Below are positions 33,901 to 41,286 of a stretch of DNA of 64,000 nt, piece by piece. Made by a program: the position numbers and the translations under genes. Position 1 is the first letter of the stretch; the number at the start of each line of letters is the position of its first letter. The stretch spans positions 15,805,805 to 15,869,804 of the forward strand of contig NC_092631.1 of the NCBI RefSeq assembly GCF_039555335.1. The letters run 5' to 3'. The notes beneath the pieces were generated by a model. That model did no database searches, was not told the DNA's origin, and saw only the letters and a list, made by a program, of their open reading frames with translations. Source of the DNA: Amphiura filiformis. Taxonomy: Eukaryota; Echinodermata; Ophiuroidea; Amphilepidida; Amphiuridae.

Positions 33901-34422
33901 TTGGCCCTCTATGACTTTTGCATACGTAGCTAGCATCACGTGGGATGCACACAGTGGTGGTTTTGCTTTCAATTGTAAGATTTGTGGAGGAAATTATACT
34001 CCTGATATCAAGCCTTAGTATCTAATTTAAATTTCGATTACATATTATTTTAGCCAAAAATGAAGGTGAATTTTGCTATTTGAAAGGCTAGTGTGCGCGA
34101 AGGGCGCAAAATTTAAAAATGTTACCCTATGTTGGCCCAAAACATGGGCTAAAAAGGAATTTTTGGGCCCTGAGCCCAGGCCCATCTGGCCAAATGGTAA
34201 ATCCAGCCCTGATTGCAGCGGCTAATCGCAGCGGGGAAAAGAAAACGCAGCATTCGTCGCTGCGAAAAAAATTCACGCGAAAAACGTAATACTATAGGTC
34301 TTTACTGACCCTTAATCCTATTTTGCACGAATAATATGTTTGCACCTTCTTTTTTCAGATTTATGCGTCCATTGAATAACGAGAATTGGGATAATGTCAA
34401 CCAATCGTATACATTGAGGTAG
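6876..34422 (+). CDS. Aldo-keto reductase, L-galactose dehydrogenase-like (7 exons, 5' exon missing)
   Basis: Predicted NAD(P)H-dependent oxidoreductase with an AKR TIM barrel, probably cytosolic. Exons: 6876-6982, 12641-12786, 16484-16648, 17244-17365, 31328-31430, 32214-32521, 34359-34422. Every phase joins cleanly, giving 338 residues after an unidentified first exon that must supply two bases; family members are about 320-345 residues. The catalytic tetrad is complete: Asp and Tyr in NYIDTSPWYG, Lys in IATKVG, His in IIQVHDN. The order of the GYGGAPLGG, SPWYG, VHDN, RFIGLTGYS and VIGTSSPEEM motifs matches L-galactose dehydrogenase-like AKRs of animals. The physiological substrate is unknown. 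The first exon contains an internal Met at 6928 that could be an alternative start, but the upstream in-frame residues (LPETFVKEFHDEDSVRKM) look like real family sequence. The long introns are filled with transposons. Fold assignment is secure; the substrate name is not. Confidence 0.93.
7091..7501. mobile_element. hAT-like MITE with homopolymer ends
   Basis: It is flanked by GATATCTG (7083-7090) and GGTATCTG (7502-7509), near-identical 8-mers. Poly-C/G ends are followed by an inverted pair GACGGGGATGTGCGG / CCGCACATCCCCGTC. The interior repeats a TCTCAC-x-GACCCCCTTTTT-type word. No transposase. An 8-bp target duplication is typical of hAT elements. It sits in AKR intron 1. Confidence 0.65.
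7510..8026. other. Intronic sequence without recognised feature
   Basis: Part of the first visible AKR intron. No coding potential, RNA gene or structured repeat was recognised. Confidence 0.4.
8029..8212. mobile_element. MITE with TA target site
   Basis: The TIR TGCCTCTAAACGAGG is inverted at the right end, and a second inner inverted block lies around 8070-8100 / 8165-8190. It is flanked by TA on both sides (8027-8028, 8213-8214), consistent with a Tc1/mariner-type non-autonomous element. Confidence 0.7.
8515..9094 (-). pseudogene. 5'-truncated non-LTR retrotransposon (LINE) ORF2 C-terminus
   Basis: The minus-strand frame has the usual C-terminal region of LINE reverse transcriptase proteins: FKYLGSIFSEDGSI, then LCYQCQTWTLNNR, KVRWFSHLMRM and GRPRKRWADGVKEVL. 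The frame is open for 184 residues from the GS start and a little further upstream. RT catalytic motifs are absent because the copy is 5' truncated near 9094. It lies antisense in AKR intron 1. Clade not assigned. Confidence 0.85.
9100..9640. other. Intronic sequence without recognised feature
   Basis: AT-rich part of AKR intron 1 between the LINE fragment and the long inverted-repeat element. Nothing further recognised. Confidence 0.4.
9650..12110. mobile_element. Element with long diverged inverted repeats
   Basis: Several blocks in 9651-10300 recur inverted in 11730-12110. The clearest is GGTGAACCTCATTGAAAATA with the following 45 bp (10065-10125 against 11925-11985). Others include GTATACAGGGGT and GACGTMAGCTCAGGG. 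The interior (about 1.4 kb) holds an open frame at 10949-11317 with no recognisable domain. It resembles an old TIR transposon with arms of several hundred bp; no target duplication was identified. Confidence 0.55.
12248..12392. mobile_element. 145-bp MITE with perfect 28-bp TIR
   Basis: AAAGTATTATTCAGATTTCC and the next 8 bases are repeated inverted at 12365-12392. It is flanked by ACCT at 12244-12247 and 12393-12396, a direct 4-bp target duplication. The interior is CpG-rich. It lies in AKR intron 1, about 250 bp before exon 2. Confidence 0.75.
12641..12786 (+). CDS. AKR exon 2
   Basis: Acceptor TCATACAG, donor GTATGT. It begins by completing the Gly codon (GGAPLGGWYGDF) and carries the catalytic Asp and Tyr in NYIDTSPWYG. 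It ends in phase 0 after NIGR. Confidence 0.93.
12972..13248. repeat. Large hairpin inside the TIR element
   Basis: Both arms contain CTAAACACATGTCAGTAACC, CAACTGACACAACAGCAAAA, CTTCCTGGACCAC and GCCAATTATTGG in inverted order. The loop near 13110-13125 is short. Arms are about 120 bp with few mismatches. Confidence 0.85.
13249..14240 (+). pseudogene. Frameshifted LINE reverse-transcriptase fragment
   Basis: Three frames must be joined to follow the product. Frame 1 (13255-13500) has an RT palm-like stretch RVTAGVLRGGVLAPFLFIV and the LDFADDVALLES metal-binding box (ADD). Frame 2 (13600-13850) has ISHVTGFRYLGSGVG. Frame 3 (13847-14131) has the C-terminal IHRLRFLGHVLRLGDGEPV and KRKPGRPRT. 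At least two frameshifts make it non-functional. It is visibly GC-richer than its surroundings and fills the TIR element up to its right arm. Confidence 0.8.
14349..16483. other. Rest of AKR intron 2
   Basis: Mostly AT-rich with no gene. It contains a hairpin at 15143-15206 built from GTGGCGGAGGATCA and its inverse, the latter present twice, and a C-rich run at 15921-15935. Nothing else recognised. Confidence 0.45.
15143..15206. repeat. Hairpin with duplicated right arm
   Basis: GATCATGTGGCGGAGGATCA is followed after a short loop by its reverse complement, and the CTCCGCCACATGA part is then repeated once more. Confidence 0.8.
16484..16648 (+). CDS. AKR exon 3
   Basis: Acceptor TTTTAAAG, donor GTAATA. 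It encodes 55 residues including the catalytic Lys in YIATKVG and ends DYVDIIQ. Phase 0 at both ends. Confidence 0.93.
17244..17365 (+). CDS. AKR exon 4 (GC donor)
   Basis: Acceptor TTTACAG. It starts with VHDN, which carries the catalytic His, and continues through ARFIGLTGYSLNAF. The exon ends in AG and the intron starts GCACGT, a GC-AG intron. Only this position joins in frame (phase 2) to the exon at 31328. Confidence 0.9.
17410..18221. mobile_element. Nested fold-back element with TA target site
   Basis: The outer TIR, about 60 bp, starts GGCTGAGTTCACATAGAAGT and is flanked by TA. Directly inside each arm sits a small palindrome built from the same terminal word (17473-17515 and 18119-18158). 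The centre contains two tandem units of about 110 bp (17632-17732, 17741-17840) sharing CACGCGTATAGCTTAA. It is non-coding and lies at the start of the 14-kb AKR intron. Confidence 0.8.
19463..20081 (+). repeat. Dispersed repeat, copy B
   Basis: Same family and orientation as 5821-6688 but without its internal partial duplication. It starts ATACTGTAGTTACTGTCC and ends GACTGCATCATG. Confidence 0.8.
20898..20939. repeat. 42-bp perfect palindrome
   Basis: CCAATTTTACTATCCAATTCA is followed directly by its exact reverse complement, with no loop. Confidence 0.9.
21259..21407 (+). repeat. Split direct repeat A1 (left terminus)
   Basis: 149 bp starting AAATGTTTTTTCTTACGG, identical to 26741-26889. 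The left flank ends CTCCATCG. Confidence 0.85.
21937..22066 (+). repeat. Short degenerate tandem pair
   Basis: Two related segments about 82 bp apart share AGCTGCYTGRAGTCAAA followed by ATGGCA. They lie in the left internal part of the split-repeat element. Confidence 0.5.
22617..22980 (+). repeat. Two tandem units of about 180 bp
   Basis: Both units contain GAGGAACTGG, GGGGAATAATGT, GAATACATAGCT and TTCAGAGATCGAGCTAA in the same order. The GAGGAACTGGWGCGTAATTA start links them to the minisatellite at 24030-25330. Confidence 0.8.
24030..25330 (+). repeat. Degenerate minisatellite with palindromic core
   Basis: About eleven units, commonly 75-95 bp apart, contain GTTCCTAAGAGGAACCAGAGC or a variant, followed by ATGAGTTTCTGATTGGA-like and TTGGCTACGAATGCCATGAA-like segments. 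The core GTTCCTAAGAGGAAC is a perfect 6-bp stem with a 3-base loop. It is best preserved at about 24657, 24829, 24903 and 25078. Non-coding. Confidence 0.8.
24392..24465 (+). repeat. tRNA-Ser-like relic
   Basis: GTGACGAAGCGGTTAAGGCC (box A-like) and an anticodon-arm-like hairpin ATGGA/TCCAT are followed by AGTTCGAGACT (box B-like). The position before the anticodon is G instead of the invariant U, and the stems are incomplete, so it is a pseudogene or SINE head. Confidence 0.5.
25340..26609. other. Non-coding internal part of the split-repeat element
   Basis: AT-rich. The only longer open frame (25564-25935, 123 residues) has no recognisable domain. No recombinase signature was seen. Confidence 0.5.
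26610..26744 (+). repeat. Split direct repeat B1
   Basis: 135 bp starting GGAGCTGCTGCGGCAAGG and ending GCGAATAAAT, identical to 28224-28358. Its last four bases are shared with A2. Confidence 0.85.
26741..26889 (+). repeat. Split direct repeat A2
   Basis: 149 bp identical to 21259-21407, fused directly to B1 through the common AAAT. Confidence 0.85.
26890..28223. repeat. Tandem 150-170-bp spacer units between A2 and B2
   Basis: Two related units, 26890-27054 and 28058-28210, share AAGATCTCAACAG or TAGATCTCAACAG, TCTCAATTT-type and AGTTTGT..GTAAG words. They were contiguous before the TIR element at 27055 split them. Confidence 0.65.
27055..28057. mobile_element. 1,003-bp TIR transposon with iterated 15-mer
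   Basis: Perfect 28-bp TIRs start TAGGGGAGAGCGGGGAGTGT, with CGG duplicated outside (27052-27054, 28058-28060). The word GGGGCAxGTTCGCCC and its inverse occur about ten times, clustered near both ends. Open frames here are composed of these repeats and are not proteins. No transposase, so non-autonomous. Confidence 0.85.
28224..28358 (+). repeat. Split direct repeat B2 (right terminus)
   Basis: 135 bp identical to B1, ending AAAT and then flank CAAGCTGGTC. Confidence 0.85.
28359..29285. other. Intronic sequence without recognised feature
   Basis: Part of the 14-kb AKR intron. No gene or structured repeat recognised. Confidence 0.4.
29288..29593. mobile_element. 306-bp fold-back MITE, TA target
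   Basis: Arms of about 130 bp start YCAAGCACRAATCACRTGG and include ACACGCGATATTCAAAATTCC-like sequence. Flanked by TA. The short centre contains CAATGACGTCGTGG. Confidence 0.8.
29656..29888. mobile_element. 233-bp MITE, TA target
   Basis: The TIR contains AGCAATAGGTTAAAACAATT and continues for about 37 bp; it is inverted at 29850-29888. TA flanks both ends. Confidence 0.8.
30119..30770. repeat. 650-bp near-perfect palindrome
   Basis: Arms 30119-30419 and 30424-30770 mirror each other through ATCAATTTGTAAGCGC, TTTGCACAAGATTKGCAATT, GAGAATTGGCCATTGCTCAT, CATGAAGGTCATATTCATAG and TACACGTAGCAC. The centre at about 30421 has only a few unpaired bases. The right arm carries about 45 extra bases near 30545-30590. 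It looks like a fold-back element. Non-coding. Confidence 0.85.
30771..31327. other. End of the 14-kb AKR intron
   Basis: AT-rich, no element recognised. It ends in a pyrimidine-rich acceptor before exon 5. Confidence 0.4.
31328..31430 (+). CDS. AKR exon 5
   Basis: Acceptor TTCTTTCAG, donor GTAAGT. Its first base completes Arg; it then encodes 34 residues beginning DIIERSTVKIDTILTF. It lies about 14 kb downstream of the previous exon. Confidence 0.9.
31431..32213. other. AKR intron 5
   Basis: It contains a C/G-homopolymer stretch with ACGGGGACATGCC (31815-31870) resembling the ends of the hAT-like elements at 7091 and 54680, and an AAATTGGGC-type repetitive stretch (31930-32020). No gene. 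Confidence 0.4.
32214..32521 (+). CDS. AKR exon 6
   Basis: Acceptor AATTAG, donor GTAAGA. The largest exon: KGVGVINASPFALGML, then the cofactor-binding C-terminal region around TVIGTSSPEEM. It ends in phase 2 within a Lys codon. Confidence 0.93.
32598..33009. mobile_element. 412-bp MITE
   Basis: TIRs of about 36 bp: GTGACGTGTCATGTCAAAAG then GAGACACTTTTGGGCAG, inverted at the right end. The interior is AT-rich. No clear target duplication. It lies in AKR intron 6. Confidence 0.8.
33073..33733. mobile_element. 661-bp TTAA-flanked element with iterated terminal motif
   Basis: TTAA lies at 33069-33072 and 33734-33737. Terminal TCCGTATTCCATAGTGGCGT is inverted at the right end. The motif TATTCCATAGTGGCGTATA or its inverse occurs about eight times, and an inner inverted pair (33376-33440, 33470-33530) forms a hairpin. 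No transposase seen. The TTAA target suggests a piggyBac-type helper. Confidence 0.75.
33738..34358. other. End of AKR intron 6
   Basis: An open frame at 33779-34018 has no recognisable domain. The remainder is AT-rich and ends in the T-rich acceptor of the last coding exon. Confidence 0.4.
34359..34422 (+). CDS. AKR last coding exon
   Basis: Acceptor TTTTTTCAG. It completes Lys, encodes FMRPLNNENWDNVNQ and four or five more residues, and stops with TAG at 34420-34422. No clear AATAAA is seen before the inverted repeat copy that starts at 34449. Confidence 0.88.
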
Positions 34423-34448
34423 TATGTCAGTCAGCAATGAAGTTGGCT

Positions 34449-35087
34449 CATGATGTAGTCATGTCTACAGTAGAATTCACCACGACCTTTGCAGGACTTA
34501 AACCCCATTAAAAGCTATTAAACCAATATAACACTCATTGAAAACAGCTCAACTGATTAAATCAGATCTTCTCTGGTTAAATCCACACTATAGGCCTAAA
34601 TGTTTCTGTTTTACCTGTGCGGTATGGCAATGAGCTGGTATATAGTTTTAGTTGGGTAACCGATTATAAAGCAAACGCAAGGTAACAATACTATGTTGGC
34701 CTTTGTTCACGAAATGAGACAATAGTCTGCTTATTGTTAACCAGCATTCTTGAAAATAAGAAACATAATGTTTGTTCACTTAACACGGTTTGGAAATATT
34801 TTCTTCATATTTTTTGGTGTTATCTGTCGTTTACATATCCTTCCTAAAACACAAAAGTGGGAATATTTCCAAACACCTAAATTAGCTAAAAATTTAGGAC
34901 ATGTTACAAAACTATATTTTCTAGAATTTCAGAGAATACTTTAAATATTGGCCGGTTATTTTTTTACACAGTGGCGTTAGCTAGGCAATATCCTATACTT
35001 CTAACATACACTATTTGTAGAGGTCACGCGTCAATGGTGAGAGCACTATGTATTGTGTATAGGAAATCGGACAGTAACTGCAGTATG
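34449..35087 (-). repeat. Dispersed repeat, copy C (inverted)
   Basis: Reverse complement of the 19463-20081 family, from CATGATGTAGTCATG to the inverse of CTGCAGTTACTGTCC. It begins 27 bases after the AKR stop codon. Confidence 0.8.
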
Positions 35088-35588
35088 TAACACTTAATTT
35101 ACATCTTAATGACAACTTAAAGACTTGAACCTGGTAAAAAGTACTACAATAAAAATGAAGATGAAACTTACTAAATTGATACTGATAATGTAAATAAAAA
35201 TTGAGGCTGATCCGACCCCGGCCCTTCGGTGGTTCTGCATAGTCAGTGACCTAAATGCCCATTCTCTTGTGAGGTGCATGCAGAACTTCACTTTTTGTAA
35301 CAATTTCTAGAAATAAGAGAAAACCTGAAAAAATATCCCAATCGTGCAGCGTCCTTAAAGTTGCAGAATCAAAATTTATCAAGGATTTCATAAAATGGTA
35401 CGTACCCTTTGAATCTCGGGATTCTCGCTATTGCATGCATGCATGCAATAGGAGAAATGGTTGCTTCCTGTACCGGCCGGTATTTCCATGAAATGCTCAT
35501 CGTTTTTGTTCCTCTTGATGTACTTTTTACATATGCGCGTTTAGGGTTCCCATTAACTTGAGCAAGAGGCGCTCAATCATACATGATC
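35088..35588. other. Intergenic sequence
   Basis: No gene recognised. It contains a self-complementary TTGCATGCATGCATGCAAT run at 35431-35450. Confidence 0.4.
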
Positions 35589-35751
35589 TATAACTGAAGA
35601 CCGAATTAAAAAGACTAGTTTGCGTCTGACGTCAGGGCAAAGGTGTGACGTGATTGGTTACTGACCTGCGCAGTAGGCCTACGGCATTTTTGGTTTGGTT
35701 GACAGGACGTCATACGCAAACTAGTCTTTTTCAATTCGGTCTTCAATTATA
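35589..35751. mobile_element. Short MITE
   Basis: TIR of about 38 bp, TATAAYTGAAGACCGAATT then AAAAAGACTAGTTTGCGT, inverted at the right end, TA at both edges. The centre is about 85 bp. Confidence 0.75.
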
Positions 35752-36744
35752 AAAACCTCGTATTACTCCCTAATCCCAGGGTTGCTATAAATCTTTAAAA
35801 ACTAAAACCGCCCATTAAAATTTCCGTTTTCTCTCTTGTCTTATGTAACGCTTCTCTGAAAGTCTTAAAGCTAACAGTTTGGCATGGCTGGTTTTATAGC
35901 TTTTATAAAGATTGAAATTGACAATTGACTGACAGGGTTTATAGTCTTTTGATGTAGGCTAATTGATAAAGTTGTGGTAAAGGCCATTTTACAGTTTTCA
36001 GAATGAAAGTATTGAGAATCACAGACCGTTAAGACTCAATGCGACAAGACCTTTCTTTGTGAAGTTATCGGATATCGAAGACGAACCGATTTGAGCACGA
36101 AGCGTGGCAAAGAGTACTTCCCCTTCACATGCTCGACTTAACAAGTACGTCATTTGAAAACTATAACCCAGACCCGAGATTGATTGAAATGGAACCTGCA
36201 TATAATTTTCTTTCTCAACTTTCCTCGTGTATTATAAAGGGATCGCAAGTTCTAAGTAGACCTTAGACTTTTAATTTTGAATAAATCGAAAAGTTTTTGA
36301 CGACATCAACAGGTTAAAAAATATTGGTATAGCCTATCTTGTGTTGCACACCCTGTCCGATTTACAATGTCCCACATCGTCATAATAACTAATTATATAC
36401 GAAACAACGCCGCGGCGCGCCGTTTTAAAAGTTGCACTTTTGCCCATTCAAAGTCTCACAAAGCATGCAAAATATTCTAAAGTTTAGAACATTCGGCATG
36501 CTTTGTGACAGGTTTTTGTGTTGATAATGGATACATATACGACGTATAAGTATATTGTCGCGAGATATTTGCATTATAAACACGCCAGTATAAATTGTGT
36601 GCGGTATTACCGGAAGTAGGAGCTTCTTTATGCTGCGTAGAATGCGCGCAAGACATTCGCAACGATTCTCACCACTCAAGAGTTATCAAAACAGAAGCTA
36701 CATGTTTGCCGCCATGATCATATTGTTGAATGTGCTGTTTATAG
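35752..36744. other. Intergenic sequence
   Basis: No gene. There is a CGCCGCGGCGCGCCG GC-rich palindromic spot at 36408-36422. The last 300 bp include short open frames on both strands without domains. Confidence 0.4.
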
Positions 36745-37047
36745 CTCGCGCCACAATATTTACACATTCCCCGTGTGACCTCGGGGTCATTGCAAATGTA
36801 CGATAATATTAGTTGGTATATAATTTGTGCGGTAACTGTCAGCGTGTTTGAGTGAAAATACCGTATTTTGAGTATACCGTATATGATAATCCTTGTATAC
36901 TGCGTATGTACCGATACTCTTGCTGTTTATAGTGAGACACAGTTACCGCACAAATTATATACCAATTAGCCTAACTTATACCGTGTAGGCCTACATTTGA
37001 AATGACCCCGATGTCAAACGGGGAATGTGTAAATATTGTGGCGCGAG
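36745..37047. repeat. 303-bp fold-back element
   Basis: CTCGCGCCACAATATTTACA with CATTCCCCG, GACCCCGATGT-like and TTGGTATATAATTTGTGCGG are mirrored across a centre near 36895 that contains several TACCGTAT words. Confidence 0.8.
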
Positions 37048-37255
37048 TTTTAGGGCGTTTTTCGTTGCTGTGATAATCAAGCCCAAAGACTTGTACCAAG
37101 ACTAATTTCACGTTTTGCATTCCAATTTTTGAAAAACACATTATTTTAAATTGCAAATTAAATTTTTTTTAAGTATTTGTCTGGAATTGGGAGTAGACAT
37201 GTTAGAAGTGTAAATCGCATAAGACGCAGACAATTAGTACACTCTTATTTCACCA

Positions 37256-38452
37256 ATTAAAAAAGTCTTAAACAATCTTAATCAATCTTAAACTCGTGTT
37301 AGTTACGTGGTCCTCTCGTCGAAATATTGGTTAAGGGCCCTTAATTTTCTTGTTGTTTAAAGCTCAAATCAATAGTTGGTTAAAACTTTTAACCAATAAA
37401 TGCATATAGCACTTTAACCAGCTTCAAGTTTAAGTGCTTAACCAACTAGGTTGTTTAAGGTCTTTTAATCAATATTTGCTTAATAACTCTAAACAGATAA
37501 TGATTTATATGTTCTATTTTATCTAAGGATTGTTTAAGAAATACAACTGCTTAATCATGGTTGTATTGGATTTAATTATGATTGGGACTTTCTTTCTTTC
37601 TTTTTTAAAAAAATTTTATACTGAAACATAATTCCCCGGGCATAATTCATGATAGATTTGAAGTCATCAGATCTTGGTCAACTGTGAGATTCGTTCAAAA
37701 ATACAATTTCATGCATGCAAAAGTTTTTTGGTTTTTTATCAGTTCAACCCGCTATGTATCCGGGCAATGTATCCGAGTAAAAATTAAAATCTAGTAAGCC
37801 TTTCTCTCGCATGCATTACGATACAATGCTAAAATACAATACATCAACGCTAATAAATTCACACACTCGATACGGTATCCAGCATACCGATACTTCAATG
37901 CATCTCGTCTACATTGTAAGCTATTGTGCGTATGCCCAAAACTGAACATCGCGGTACACACATTGGTGATATACATGTACCGTGCACGTAGAACAGTACA
38001 GTACAGTATCGCTAGAATGTCAATCCCAATGACGTTGTTAAATCTAGCAAATGAACGCATCAATATCCATCCTTTATGTCTCAACGATGTCTATGCATAA
38101 CTTATCAAACGAATCTCGAGTTTGGTGCAACCTGATTGACTCAAACCTACCTATTTGAACGAAGTTTCAGAAGACCATAATCAGCACGACCAGCATTCAC
38201 TCGTGGCCGCCATTTGCTTTTGTCATTTTAAACAATAATTGGTTAAAATTCCGTGGCGCGAGATGTATCGTTAAACAGGTAAAGTACAATTCCACTAAAC
38301 ATTACACAGTTTAACGCCTTTTAACGTAACAAAAAATAACCACCTTTATACGCTCGAGTTTAACAGTCTTTTAACATACGTTAAACTTTGCAGATTAAGC
38401 GCAAAATCACGCCTTTGAACATTAATTGTTTAAAAATCTTAAACTTTTCTTC
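37256..38452. repeat. Region dense in TTAAAC/GTTTAA words with possible TIRs
   Basis: The words TTAAAC, GTTTAA and TTAACCA recur many times at 37256-37560 and again, mainly inverted, at 38220-38452; the edges AGTCTTAAACAATCTTA and TTGTTTAAAAATCTTAAAC are roughly mirror-like. The centre (37560-38200) is ordinary AT-rich sequence. It is probably a degenerate fold-back transposon. Confidence 0.45.
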
Positions 38453-39441
38453 TTATACTTGGCGACTGTTAACTGCCGGAACAAGAGTGTATAATATTAT
38501 TTCTATTTTGATATTACGTTTATCAAATTTTAAGTCGATGTTCATGCTTGTGACTATTGCAAAACATGTGCTCTGAAAGAAACTTCTTCTTTTTTTTGGG
38601 TGTGGGTTGTAGGTGCAGAAAATATAACTTTGTCCGACAATTAATAAGCGATAACTCTTCAATAGTATCGCAACAAAACTTAAGTAACTTGTTTAAACTA
38701 TGTTTGATAAAAATTGCACCAGAAAATCTCAGCAAAGAAAACGTTTTAGGGACATATCCCCATAAACATCACTTCGTGCTGCTAAATCCCAAAGAAAAGA
38801 CCACTCCCGTAAAAAGAGTTTGAATCGCAAACGGGAATTATGGAAATAGCTGCCGGTTGATGTTACCTATATAGACCTACATTAAAAACAGGACTGCTAC
38901 CAAGATAGAGATGAGGGCTATAGGTTTTAGGGTTAACATTAGGCTGGCTAGAGTTAGGATCAAGCCCGTACGCAGGGTTCTTTTTTTCTTTTTGAGTGGG
39001 GGTGCGCATTTTGAAAAAGTGGACCTTTTTCCGGGGTTGGGGACGATTTTGCAAAAGTAGACATTCTTCCCAATGTGGACCTTTTTTGACTAAAATAAAA
39101 ACATAAAATCCCCGATTTGTTTTGGTCGCTACGCTTGTCGGTTTATGGGACTTTCGTTTTTAAGTGGACTTTTGCAAATTTGGAGTCTTCGATGTTATTC
39201 ATAATATGTAATCGAAATATTCTTGCATTTTAATTTTAACATTTTAGCATTAACTACTCTGTCATTAAATCCAAAAGCTACTGGGTGAACAATAAAATTT
39301 ATACAATTTTGAAAATAGAATGACATAAGTATGCTGCTAATTATTTGGTTTGATATTTATATGTATATCAAGATAATTTCTTTAGCCACCAGATAAGTTT
39401 TGTTTCAATAAAATCGAGGGTATGCAAGTGAAGATATGGCC
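38453..39441. other. Intergenic sequence
   Basis: No gene. 38960-39180 has repeated AAAAGTGGACCTTTTT-type words similar to other low-complexity repeat interiors in the window. Confidence 0.4.
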
Positions 39442-39848
39442 AATTCTCGCTATTCGCAATAAAGGGCGCCGCCAGCAGATTTTGCGATGTAATCATGATG
39501 TATCATGGGAAAAGGTCGACATCAAGTCCGCGCAATACGAATATTACCATGCTATTACATAGGAACACGTGACAATATTTTTTAGTTTGTCAAAATAAAG
39601 GTGTTACACGCGAATCGATACTCAATAATACTTAATAATGTGATTGAAATGTGCACAATTAATTTTTTTCTCTATCGATTTGCGTGTAATACCGTTATAT
39701 TGACAAACTAAAAAATATTGTCACGTGTTCCTATGTAATAGCATGGTAATATTCGTATTGCGCGGTCTTGGATGTCGACCTTTTCCCATGATACATCACG
39801 ATTACATCGCAACCGCTGGCGGCGCCCCTATTGCGAATAGCGAGAATT
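39442..39848. repeat. 407-bp palindromic element
   Basis: Arms of about 170 bp share AATTCTCGCTATTCGCAATA, GGAAAAGGTCGACATC, GCAATACGAATATTACCATG and CACGTGACAATATTTTTTAG in inverted order. The loop is about 60 bp, at 39625-39685. No target duplication identified. Confidence 0.85.
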
Positions 39849-39900
39849 ATGTAACCTAGTCTTAAAACCGCTTGGGCCACTTTTGTCTAAGCGTAAAAGT

Positions 39901-39960
39901 GACTGAATAGAGTTGAACCATGGACCAGTTGACTGAATAGAGTTGAACCATGGACCAGTT
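39901..39960. repeat. Perfect 30-bp tandem duplication
   Basis: GACTGAATAGAGTTGAACCA followed by TGGACCAGTT occurs twice in a row. Confidence 0.95.
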
Positions 39961-40850
39961 GAACGGTGCTCTTATGATAGGTAGTTTTAAACAATGGGGT
40001 ATTCGAAGTTATAGAAATGATTACAATTACATAATAGAATATCTCCTTGAGGTTTTGAAAGTTACAACTAAGCACTGACATAACAACCTCATTTACTAGA
40101 AATCGTGGCTGCAGCTCAACAACTTCAACCCCAATTCACGTTGTAAGAGCGTATTTTTATGTTTGTGACATTAGAAACCATAAGATTGTTTATAGCTCAT
40201 TTTCCAAACTCACGTCTTCTATCAAGGCATACATTATTACATATAACTATGAGAAGTATGTAGAATTTGTTAACAGAAATGCTGGCAATAGTGATCGCCC
40301 CAGAACACCTAGTAGAAGCCCAGCTGAACTTAATTTCAAATTTTTATTATTTTGTTCTGTTCTCAGTTTTACCAATGATATGAGAATTACTTTATTTATA
40401 AGATAATTTGAAAGAAATTTCATGACTTAATTTATATCATAAATATCAAAAATATCATATTATGATTAAGTTCATGTTAATTATAATGAAGAAACACCAC
40501 TTATAATTCTTTTGTGTCAGTTCTTTAATGTTTAATGCACGATAAGCATATCTATACGCGGTTCAAACTTGATATGCGCAAACATGGCAAAAGTGGCCCA
40601 ACACGTTTTCTGGGTGAATTAATTAATAGGACATAACTTTTGGATCCAAGTTACTAAAGAAACAAACTAAACGTCTTCTTTTAGCCAATATATTACTGAT
40701 TGTATTGCATATAACATTTGTGCCATAACTCTTTTAGTTTTTTCCTGAGAAGTCAAAATGCAATTATTGTTACACCCTGTATACTATTTATAAAATTTAT
40801 TTCATTGCTTTTATACATATTTCAAGTTCCCCCAAAGTTCGATTTCCTCA
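39961..40850. other. Intergenic, upstream of the orphan gene
   Basis: AT-rich without recognised element or gene. A promoter for the gene at 41148 could lie here or further on, but no defined signal can be named. Confidence 0.4.
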
Positions 40851-40911
40851 TCTCTCTCTCCTCCCTCTCTCTCTCTCTCTCTCTCTCTTTCTCTGACTCT
40901 CTCTTTCTCTT
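40851..40911. repeat. (CT)n microsatellite
   Basis: About 60 bp of CT dinucleotides with a few interruptions, 240 bp upstream of the first ATG of the orphan gene. Confidence 0.95.
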
Positions 40912-41147
40912 TACCACTAAAACAAATAGATTTCAAATCATTTATATAAAATGTAAAAAGGTGTATAGAATTAAAAAAAAAACGGCTTTAGCATCCTCGA
41001 CAATATCGTTTTCCTTTCCAAACACCCAAACCAAAGTATTTACTGTTTAAGGCAGCTATAGTAAGCTTAGCTTGATATTATCATATAACTGCAATAAATA
41101 GTCAATAAGTCAGTGTTCGTTTCTTAAGATAATGATAAGAGGAAAAT

Positions 41148-41286
41148 ATGAAATCAATATCAAAAATTGATCATGTAACGAGGAAAAGTAAAGGGCTGTC
41201 ATGGTTCAACCGCTCGATGCCAATCATCATCGAATATGCTGGAAAAGAGAGGGAATTACCCAGAATTGTAAACAACAAAGGAGGAG
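41148..41286 (+). CDS. Orphan gene exon 1 (tentative)
   Basis: Encodes MKSISKIDHVTRKSK and on to IVNNKGG; donor G|GTGTTT is weak. It is included because its phase fits the next exon and supplies an ATG. Confidence 0.45.

Noticed and set aside
33779-34018. 79-residue frame before the last AKR exon
   Set aside because: No homology recognised and not in phase with neighbouring AKR exons.
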